Positions 8,692-13,410 of a stretch of 13,967 bases of DNA are shown one piece after another. The first letter of the stretch is position 1. Each line of letters starts with the position of its first letter. Both the position numbers and the translations under genes were made by a program. The notes beneath the pieces were generated by a model. The model did no database searches. It saw only the letters and a list, made by a program, of their open reading frames with translations, and was not told the DNA's origin. Source of the stretch: DATFJZ01 sp046482845 (lineage in GTDB: Bacteria > Desulfobacterota > Desulfobacteria > Desulfobacterales > Desulfobacteraceae); assembly GCA_046482845.1 (NCBI GenBank), contig JAWOEJ010000015.1, positions 1 to 13,967 on the forward strand, given 5' to 3'.

Positions 8692-8708
8692 TGAATTTTT
8701 AAAATTCA
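8692..8708. promoter_or_regulatory. 17-bp palindrome upstream of the SNF2-SWIM operon, possible operator
   Basis: TGAATTTT-T-AAAATTCA is a perfect inverted repeat with 8-base arms, 77 bases upstream of the SNF2 start codon. The size and A/T-rich symmetry suit a dimeric repressor site. On the minus strand a weak promoter-like pair (TTGCCT, then GATAAA at 16 bases) lies just downstream of it. No regulator gene can be tied to it from sequence alone, and chance is possible in A/T-rich DNA. Confidence 0.35.
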
Positions 8709-8720
8709 AAATTGACTTTT

Positions 8721-8766
8721 ACTTGATGATCAAGTTTTTATATGAAAGCCGTCAGTACTCAGCTAA
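8721..8766 (+). repeat. composite repeat: palindromic repeat end plus 30-base segment shared with 10737-10780
   Basis: ACTTGAT-G-ATCAAGT (8721-8735) is a perfect palindrome built like the left end of the dispersed family. It is followed by TTTATATGAAAGCCGTCAGT and ACTCAGCTAA (8737-8766). The reverse complement of this 30-base segment is present without mismatch at 10737-10780, where it is interrupted by 14 extra bases (two GAAGGCT units). It directly abuts copy C, so two repeat types are fused here. Confidence 0.75.
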
Positions 8767-8767
8767 A

Positions 8768-8823
8768 ACTCGGTTATCAAGTTTTTTGAATACCGCCGCC
8801 CCCAGCAGTTGCCTGTCAGGAAC
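8768..8823 (+). repeat. dispersed intergenic repeat, copy C
   Basis: Begins ACTCGGTTATCAAG, continues with TTTTTTGAATACCGCCGCCC and ends CAGCAGTTGCCTGTCAGGAAC. It matches copy A over its first 50 bases with few differences. Its last 26 bases (8798-8823) are the inverted counterpart of 9699-9724 with one mismatch, so copies C and D form the borders of the 226-aa gene. A short hairpin possible in copy A (ACCGC with GCGGT) is weakened here by GCAGT. Confidence 0.85.
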
Positions 8824-8858
8824 GAGAACGACGGAGGACTTTTTCCCTGCCATGGCGC

Positions 8859-8926
8859 AAAAAATAATTTTGAAATTCTGGACTGTTATAGTAGTATGCA
8901 AAAAAAAATTTGCAGAAATTATTTTT
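8859..8926. promoter_or_regulatory. nested A/T-rich inverted repeats upstream of the 226-aa gene
   Basis: The outer arms are AAAAATAATTT (8860-8870) and AAATTATTTTT (8916-8926), perfect over 11 bases. Inside lies TGCAAA (8897-8902) and TTTGCA (8909-8914), separated by six A residues. The pair lies about 90-155 bases before the start codon of the 226-aa gene. It could be an operator, a cruciform or a bent-DNA site. I found no convincing -35/-10 pair, so the promoter position is unknown. Confidence 0.4.
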
Positions 8927-9015
8927 ATAAATCAACAATCAAGTTTTTTAATGGTGACATTTTCCAGTGAAGGGTCAGATTATAAAATTTGATCGTCGGG
9001 CATAAGGATCCTGAT

Positions 9016-9696
9016 ATGAGTCAGCTTCATTTAAAATCCCTGAAAAAAATACTGAATAAAGACAAAGAAAAATATTTGTTCAAATGTATAAAAGACCTGG
9101 TGGAAAATGGTCTTGTCAAGGACCGTTTTCCTGATCACACCGGCAGACCTTCCCGCCAGGACATAACGCAGTTTATTGCATCCTGGTTCAGATACGCCGA
9201 GATTTCAGCAGATCAGTGCCGGGAATGGATGCTGGAGTATTGTGTCAGCGAGCTTGCCTGGCTGTCCTCAAGTTCCCCCTCGAGAATACGCCACAGTACA
9301 AAGGGCAATATCAAATATATTTACAGATCTGAGGTTGAGTTTGTCTGCCTGCGGGAGAACAATCCGTTTGGCGCACTTTGCGATGACGACTGTCCAGTAT
9401 ACAGAGAAATGACCCCTGAACGGGTCAAGGCCAAAAAACAAAAAAAAGTCCGCCCTCCGGATTTTCCTGCTGAAAACGGCACGGAAAACAATCAAGTCTT
9501 TATGGAACGTTCTGTAAAAGAGACCTACAAAGAACAATTTGAAAAAGCCATGGCGTTTGCGCTGGATCAGGTGAACCTGGGCACTCCCCGGAAAAAAATC
9601 CTTACCCTGTTGAAAAATCAGGGCTTTAAAACCATCACAGGAAAGGAATGGTCTTACTCCATGCTTTCAAGAGAACTGAAGCGCCGCCCTGAGTGA
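9016..9696 (+). CDS. hypothetical protein with recombinase-like C-terminal helix-turn-helix
   Basis: A 226-aa cytosolic protein. The open frame reaches back to a TTG at 8989, but the ATG at 9016 has AAGGA seven bases upstream and is the likely start. Residues 1-105 are helical, with a segment near 83-97 (SSSPSRIRHSTKGNIKYIY) that looks DNA- or nucleic-acid-interacting. Residues around 120 hold a CDDDCPVY pair of cysteines. A basic linker follows (KAKKQKKVR). Residues about 185-224 (GTPRKKILTLLKNQGFKTIT, then GKEWSYSMLSREL) resemble the repeat-side helix-turn-helix at the end of serine-recombinase-type proteins, where a helix pair is followed by 'G..W....V..L'. No catalytic recombinase or transposase domain is present. 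It is enclosed by the inverted repeat 8798-8823/9699-9724. The function is unknown. Confidence 0.82.
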   Translation: MSQLHLKSLKKILNKDKEKYLFKCIKDLVENGLVKDRFPDHTGRPSRQDITQFIASWFRYAEISADQCREWMLEYCVSELAWLSSSSPSRIRHSTKGNIKYIYRSEVEFVCLRENNPFGALCDDDCPVYREMTPERVKAKKQKKVRPPDFPAENGTENNQVFMERSVKETYKEQFEKAMAFALDQVNLGTPRKKILTLLKNQGFKTITGKEWSYSMLSRELKRRPE

Positions 9697-9698
9697 AT

Positions 9699-9724
9699 GT
9701 TCCTGACAGGCAACCGCTGGGGGC
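9699..9724 (-). repeat. dispersed intergenic repeat, copy D (core only, inverted)
   Basis: The minus strand reads GCCCCCAGCGGTTGCCTGTC plus AGGAAC. This matches 8798-8823 in 25 of 26 positions and the cores of copies A and E over their first ~19 bases. The left half of the family (ATCAAGTTTTTTGAATACC) is missing. It starts two bases after the stop codon of the 226-aa gene, so gene and repeats look like one unit. Confidence 0.85.
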
Positions 9725-9772
9725 TCTTAACAGAATGTTTGTCCGTCTTCAAGGCGCGGCAATGGAGGCATA

Positions 9773-10543
9773 TTGAAATATGTCAAAAAAAAAGTCAGGC
9801 TGTTTTTATTCCTTTTATCTGTTTTCCTTTTGTTTCTGCTGGGATATCAGAACCTTGAATATAACTGGCAGTGGTACAGGGTAAAGCCGTTTTTATTCAG
9901 TTTTGACAATGGGCAATTCACAAAAGGCGTTCTGCTTGACGGACTCATGGTTACCCTTGAAATTTCAGGTTTCGGCCTTTTTTTTTCAATAATAGCCGGT
10001 TTCCTGTCCGCCTTTGCACGGCTGAGCCGTTCACCGGTCCTAAGGGGTGTCTCATGGTGTTATGTGGAGAGCATCAGAAACACCCCGCTGTTAATTCAGA
10101 TTTTTTTTATCTATTTTGTGGTTTCTCCAGTGTTCAATATTCCGGCATTTCATTCTGCAGTGATTGCCCTGAGCCTCTTTGAAGGGGCCTATGCCTCGGA
10201 AATCATCCGCTCCGGAATCGTCTCCATACCAAAGGGGCAGTATGAAGCAGCCAGGAGCATCGGCCTTAAGGTGCCTGCCATGTACCTCAAGGTGATCATC
10301 CCCCAGATGCTCAGGCAGACCCTGCCCATGCTTGCCGGCCAGAGTGTTTCCCTGATCAAGGATTCCGCCCTGGTCAGCACCATTTCCATATACGATCTGA
10401 CCATGCAGGGCCAGCGGGTGGTTTCAGAAACATTTCTAACCTTTGAAATCTGGTTTACCGTGGCAGCATGCTATCTATCCGTGACAGCCACCCTCTCTTT
10501 CCTGGTCAGGCAGGTTGAAAACCGGATAAGGGGTGACAACTGA
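9773..10543 (+). CDS. polar amino-acid type ABC transporter permease (first subunit)
   Basis: A 256-aa inner-membrane permease of the HisQ/HisM/GlnP class. It has an N-terminal membrane anchor (about 8-25), a periplasmic YNWQWYRV segment, then the permease core from about residue 50 with at least four further hydrophobic helices. The cytoplasmic EAA loop that docks on the ATPase is visible as EGAYASEIIRSGIVSIPKGQ followed by YEAARSIGL. The start is a TTG at 9773-9775 with GGAGG four bases upstream; there is no in-frame ATG until about residue 60, and an out-of-frame ATG at 9780 is not usable. It shares the W-x-W periplasmic motif and most core motifs with the second permease at 11577, so the two probably form a heterodimer served by the binding protein encoded between them. 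Confidence 0.92.
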   Translation: MKYVKKKVRLFLFLLSVFLLFLLGYQNLEYNWQWYRVKPFLFSFDNGQFTKGVLLDGLMVTLEISGFGLFFSIIAGFLSAFARLSRSPVLRGVSWCYVESIRNTPLLIQIFFIYFVVSPVFNIPAFHSAVIALSLFEGAYASEIIRSGIVSIPKGQYEAARSIGLKVPAMYLKVIIPQMLRQTLPMLAGQSVSLIKDSALVSTISIYDLTMQGQRVVSETFLTFEIWFTVAACYLSVTATLSFLVRQVENRIRGDN

Positions 10544-10550
10544 CATTTTT

Positions 10551-10600
10551 ACTTGATCTTCAGGTTTTTTGAATACCGCCGCCCCCAGTGGTTGCCTGTT
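10551..10600 (+). repeat. dispersed intergenic repeat, copy E
   Basis: ACTTGATCTTCAGGTTTTTT (10551-10570) followed by GAATACCGCCGCCCCC and AGTGGTTGCCTGTT. It begins seven bases after the stop of the first permease. The core is like copy C, with T for C at the variable position of AGYGG. That change turns a C-G pair of the small ACCGC/GCGGT hairpin into a G-U wobble, which still pairs in RNA. Confidence 0.82.
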
Positions 10601-10614
10601 TCAAATAACCAACA

Positions 10615-10732
10615 TGATGCACAGCATCACAACAAACCATGAAATTTGAATTTTGCCGCGTTTTGTTTCTTGTATCTTGTTTCAAGTTTCTTAAAAACCC
10701 ACATGTCCTGACGGACACAACAAAGCATGAAA
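10615..10732 (+). repeat. short hairpins and direct repeats in the leader before the binding-protein gene
   Basis: This part of the 249-base gap holds TGATGC-ACA-GCATCA (10615-10629), a hairpin. It also has a 17-base direct repeat (CACAACAAACCATGAAA at 10628-10644 and CACAACAAAGCATGAAA at 10716-10732, one mismatch), a TTGTTTCTTGTATC-type imperfect tandem (10663-10690), and TGTCC-TGAC-GGACA (10704-10717). None is a known riboswitch pattern. I see no gene and no convincing promoter here. Confidence 0.6.
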
Positions 10733-10788
10733 GCTGTTAGCTGAGTACTGACGGCTGAAGGCTGAAGGCTTTCATATAAATAAGGAGG
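10727..10788 (+). promoter_or_regulatory. leader hairpin and strong ribosome binding site of the binding-protein gene
   Basis: ATGAAAGC (10727-10734) pairs perfectly with GCTTTCAT (10768-10775). The loop contains TTAGCTGAGTACTGACGGCT and two GAAGGCT units (10757-10770). Five bases further on is TAAGGAGG (10781-10788), an ideal Shine-Dalgarno sequence four bases from the ATG at 10793. The fold could protect the mRNA segment encoding the abundant periplasmic protein or affect ribosome access (inference). The loop sequence is the same repeat as at 8737-8766. Confidence 0.5.
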
Positions 10789-10792
10789 AAAA

Positions 10793-11587
10793 ATGAAAAA
10801 AATTTTAGGTGTAATGATGATGCTTGTTTTCTGTATCAGCAGCAGCGGCGCTGCTTCCCAGAGTATCATTGAAACCATCCAGAAACAGGGCGTCATCCGT
10901 GTGGGACTGTCCACCTTTGTTCCCTGGGCCATGAAGGATAAAAAGGGAAATCTCATTGGTTTTGAAGTGGATGTGGCCAGAAAACTGGCAGAGGATATGG
11001 GGGTTCAGGTGGCCTTTGTCCCCACGTCCTGGTCAGGTATCATTCCAGCGCTTTTAACGGGAAAATTTGATGTGATCATCGGGGGCATGGGCATTACGCC
11101 CAAACGGAATTTAAAAGTCAATTTTACCATTCCCTATGAGTATTCAGGAATGTCCATGGTTGCCCACAAGCGCCTGGCCAAAGGGTTTTCCACTCTTGAG
11201 GAGTTTAACAAAAAAACAGTTAAAATTGCCGTCAGAATGGGAACAACAGCAGAACAGGCCACAAGGAAACATATGCCTCAGGCCAGTCTCAAGCTCTTTG
11301 AAAATGAAAGTCAGGCCCTTCAGGAACTGAACCTTGGCAGGGTTCACGCCGTTGTCTCATCTGCACCCATGCCCCTTTTTCATGCCCTGAAATATCCGGA
11401 TAGATTATTTGTTCCCCTTAAGGAGAATTTCACCAGAGAGCCCATCGGGTTTGCCCTCAGAAAAGGGGACCACGATGCATTGAATTTTTTCAACAACTGG
11501 ATTTTAAACATGCGGGCCCAGCACTTTTTAGAGGAGAAAAAAGCCTATTGGTTTGAATCCAAAAAATGGGAGCCCCGTGTTCAATAA
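10793..11587 (+). CDS. periplasmic amino-acid-type solute-binding protein of the ABC importer
   Basis: A 264-aa solute-binding protein of family 3. The N-terminus is a signal peptide (KK, then a hydrophobic run to about 20, cleavage probably near GAAS); the Cys14 lacks a small residue before it, so this is not a lipobox. The first lobe starts VIRVGLSTFVPWAMKDKKGN and continues IGFEVDVARKLAEDMGV. The ligand-carboxylate Arg is present in GMGITPKRNL. In the second lobe, where HisJ and GlnH have an Asp that holds the substrate's alpha-amino group (GlnH: VLHDTP), this protein has VVSSAP. The ligand may therefore not be a standard alpha-amino acid. The gene lies between two permease genes, and its 3' end overlaps the second one, so it is one operon with it. 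Confidence 0.92.
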   Translation: MKKILGVMMMLVFCISSSGAASQSIIETIQKQGVIRVGLSTFVPWAMKDKKGNLIGFEVDVARKLAEDMGVQVAFVPTSWSGIIPALLTGKFDVIIGGMGITPKRNLKVNFTIPYEYSGMSMVAHKRLAKGFSTLEEFNKKTVKIAVRMGTTAEQATRKHMPQASLKLFENESQALQELNLGRVHAVVSSAPMPLFHALKYPDRLFVPLKENFTREPIGFALRKGDHDALNFFNNWILNMRAQHFLEEKKAYWFESKKWEPRVQ

Positions 11588-12458
11588 AAAAAAATATAAA
11601 GTCACCGTGATTGATATCGCAGTGATCCTGGGGATTGCCTGGCTTTTTTTTCTCTTTTTTTCCAGGGCGGGCAATGCGCTCAACTATCACTGGGACTGGA
11701 GCCGGCTGGGCCCTTATTTTTTCTATGTGGATGAGGCCACCGGTCATTTAAGGGCCAACATCCTGATCAAAGGATTTTTCACAACCATCAGGCTCAGCTT
11801 ATGGGCCACTGTTCTGGGATTTATCCTTGGCATCATTTCGGGCATGATGGGGGCCAGGGGGTCTGTTGAACAGCGATTTATCAGCAGGGCCTATGTGGAA
11901 ACCATCAGAAATATTCCATCCCTTGTGCTGGTCATTCTTTTTTACTATTTTATCTCCAGCCAGTTCCTGGATTCCCTGCACCTGGACAGATGGCTGCGGA
12001 ACAGTTCCCAATTTGTTCAGCAGATTACCGGATTTTTATTTTCCGGCCCGGAAGGCATCAATGCCTTTATCTCTGCTGTGACTGCCCTGGGACTTTACGA
12101 AGGGGCCTATGTGTCAGAAATCGTCAGGGGCGGCATCAATTCCATAAACACCGGTCAATGGGAAGCGGCCTGGTCCATTGGTCTGTCAGAACGAAAGACC
12201 TTCCTCCTGGTTATCCTCCCCCAGACCTTCAGAAAAGTGGCATTTCCCCTTGCCGGCCAGTTTATCTCCACCATCAAGGACTCCGCCATTGTTTCCGTCA
12301 TCTCCATCCAGGAGCTGACCTTCCAGGGCATGGAATTGATGGCTGCCACCTTTTTAACCTTTGAAATCTGGATTACCATCACCCTGCTCTATTTTATTCT
12401 GGCATTTTCCCTGTCCCAGACAGTTGCCTTCCTTGAAAAAAAGTACGCCCTGAAATGA
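11577..12458 (+). CDS. polar amino-acid type ABC transporter permease (second subunit)
   Basis: A 293-aa permease from the GTG at 11577, which has GGGAG just upstream and overlaps the binding-protein gene by 11 bases. A TTG at 11553 would add eight residues but has no well-placed ribosome binding site. It has a first hydrophobic helix at about 11-28, a periplasmic YHWDW segment, a permease core from about 60, and the EAA loop EGAYVSEIVRGGINSINTGQ then WEAAWSIGL, where the usual EAARSLG has Trp for Arg. About 30 residues between the second and third core helices (LDRWLRNSSQFVQQITGFLF) are absent from the first permease. No ATPase gene follows; the next reading frame begins in the ATGA overlap at 12455. 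Confidence 0.92.
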   Translation: MFNKKKYKVTVIDIAVILGIAWLFFLFFSRAGNALNYHWDWSRLGPYFFYVDEATGHLRANILIKGFFTTIRLSLWATVLGFILGIISGMMGARGSVEQRFISRAYVETIRNIPSLVLVILFYYFISSQFLDSLHLDRWLRNSSQFVQQITGFLFSGPEGINAFISAVTALGLYEGAYVSEIVRGGINSINTGQWEAAWSIGLSERKTFLLVILPQTFRKVAFPLAGQFISTIKDSAIVSVISIQELTFQGMELMAATFLTFEIWITITLLYFILAFSLSQTVAFLEKKYALK

Positions 12459-12703
12459 AAATGAAGGCGTTAAGCATAAGACAGCCATGGGCATGGCTGT
12501 TTGAACATCAGGAAAAAATAGTTGCCATGGCTGATTCCCTAAAAAAAAACCCTTACCACAAAAATACCATTAAAATGAAAGGATTTGAAAATCGTCATCG
12601 CCTCAAAGAAGGGCAATTTAGAGTTATTTATTCGGTATATAAAAAACAATTAATCGTTGACATCCTTGATGCAGGATTCAGACAGGGTGTTTACAAAAAA
12701 TAA
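12455..12703 (+). CDS. chimeric RelE-type toxin with the start of an ASCH-domain protein
   Basis: The frame encodes 82 residues. After MKM, the first part KALSIRQPWAWLF is the strongly conserved beginning of ASCH-domain proteins. From about residue 17 on (EHQEKIVAMADSLKKNPYHK, then KMKGFENRHRLKEGQFRVIY) it is a RelE/ParE-superfamily mRNA-interferase-like toxin, down to the usual end (AGFRQGVYKK, where relatives have GHRxxVY). The normal RelE start, about 20 residues with the first strand and helix, is missing. It seems to be a fusion at a deletion or insertion junction and may be inactive. The first ATG (12455) overlaps the permease stop as ATGA, giving translational coupling. The natural ASCH start would be the ATG at 12461. 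An XRE-type antitoxin gene follows at 12 bases. Confidence 0.8.
   Translation: MKMKALSIRQPWAWLFEHQEKIVAMADSLKKNPYHKNTIKMKGFENRHRLKEGQFRVIYSVYKKQLIVDILDAGFRQGVYKK
12481..12500. repeat. perfect 9-bp inverted repeat beside the ASCH/RelE junction
   Basis: ACAGCCATG-GG-CATGGCTGT is a perfect hairpin with 9-base arms and a two-base loop, encoding the QPWAWL codons. It ends within a few bases of the point where ASCH-like protein sequence changes to RelE-like. Such palindromes are common deletion end-points, although the symmetry may only reflect the codons used. Confidence 0.6.
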
Positions 12704-12715
12704 GGAGGCTGAATT

Positions 12716-12934
12716 ATGGAAAAAATGGCTCTAAAAATAAAAGGAGTTGAGCTTATTCTTATGGAACTGTCCCCGGAACGTCTTAAAGAGATCAGAAAAG
12801 AACTTGGGCTCACTCAGGCTGAATTTGGAGAAAAGATTGGTTATGCTGCGGGTTCAATCCGAAATATGGAAACTGGGCAACAATCAATTTCTAATCGAGC
12901 AACCATGGCTGTAGACAATTTGAAACAAGCTTAA
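12716..12934 (+). CDS. XRE-family antitoxin (HigA-like)
   Basis: A 72-aa protein with a helix-turn-helix of the XRE/Cro-CI type at about residues 23-65: LKEIRKELGLTQAEFGEKIG followed by YAAGSIRNMETGQQSISN, with the recognition helix around AAGSIRNMETG. The start at 12716 has TAAGGAGG seven bases upstream; the TAA of that site is also the toxin's stop codon. A toxin-first order with a small XRE antitoxin fits HigBA-type modules (family knowledge). It may still repress its own promoter even if the toxin frame is broken. An internal ATG at residue 4 is possible but less well placed. No terminator is evident after the stop. Confidence 0.88.
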   Translation: MEKMALKIKGVELILMELSPERLKEIRKELGLTQAEFGEKIGYAAGSIRNMETGQQSISNRATMAVDNLKQA

Positions 12935-13410
12935 CCTTTACACCCCTGTACATAAGGAGAATATCGTTTCTTTGCTTGAATAGCTTGATAAAGTAAGGCA
13001 TGGGGGTCTGATTTAAAAACCTCCGGGGATAAAAGATTCCTTAAATCTTGTCAAGGAATCAAAAACACCGGTGCATATGTTCAACAGTCTGTCCATGGGT
13101 CATGTCGGGTCCGTGAGTGACAGAATACTCCCCATCTTATTGCAGATATGGGCCCCATCGTCAACACGGGGACAGGGCCCTGATCCATACAGCTGACTAT
13201 ACCAGACTATCAATCAAGATCTCAAATGCTAAAACTGTCTTCCATTTCTACGGGAGGCTGATCTCCTTGCGTACAAGCATCACATATCTTTCCCCACTTT
13301 CCTCAAAAAAACCAGATCGTTTCACGTTTTTTTTTGTAGCAGAGGCTTGAAAAATTTTTCTGTTTCCGATACCATCCTAAATATTTTGACAAACCAATGG
13401 AGCCTTGACA
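12935..13410. other. 476-base gap without a convincing gene
   Basis: The sequence holds an 8-base inverted repeat GATTCCTT...AAGGAATC (13035-13060, loop 10), the 12-base palindrome GAAAAATTTTTC (13349-13360) and a poly-T run at about 13327-13335. On the minus strand, several frames look coding-like but are broken by stops. From 13050 to 12931 a 39-codon open stretch reads NLLSPEVFKSDPHALLYQAI and on, ending exactly at the antitoxin stop. Around 13230-13330 there is FFEESGERYVMLVRKEISLP before a TAG. This suggests a decayed gene, but I cannot name one. No promoter with sigma-54 GG/GC spacing was found before the next gene. Confidence 0.4.

Noticed and set aside
8870..8900. Sigma-70 promoter TTGAAA...TATAGT before the 226-aa gene
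   Set aside because: The spacing between the two elements is only about 11-13 bases, too short for a normal promoter.
9780..9790. ATG start at 9780 for the first permease
   Set aside because: It is out of frame with the permease; the TTG at 9773 with GGAGG upstream is in frame.
132..10600. CRISPR array or integron attC sites as an explanation for the repeats
   Set aside because: The copies are kilobases apart, in both orientations and of unequal length, and there is no spacer pattern. The GTTRRRY and RYYYAAC core sites of attC are not present in the expected arrangement.
13250..13275. Sigma-54 promoter-like GG...GC pair upstream of the activator gene
   Set aside because: The distance between GG and GC is 11 rather than 10 bases and the flanks do not match TGGCAC/TTGC.
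13117..13350. 77-codon open frame on the plus strand in the gap before the sigma-54 activator
   Set aside because: No ribosome binding site and no recognisable motif; composition is not convincing, and the minus strand looks more protein-like here.
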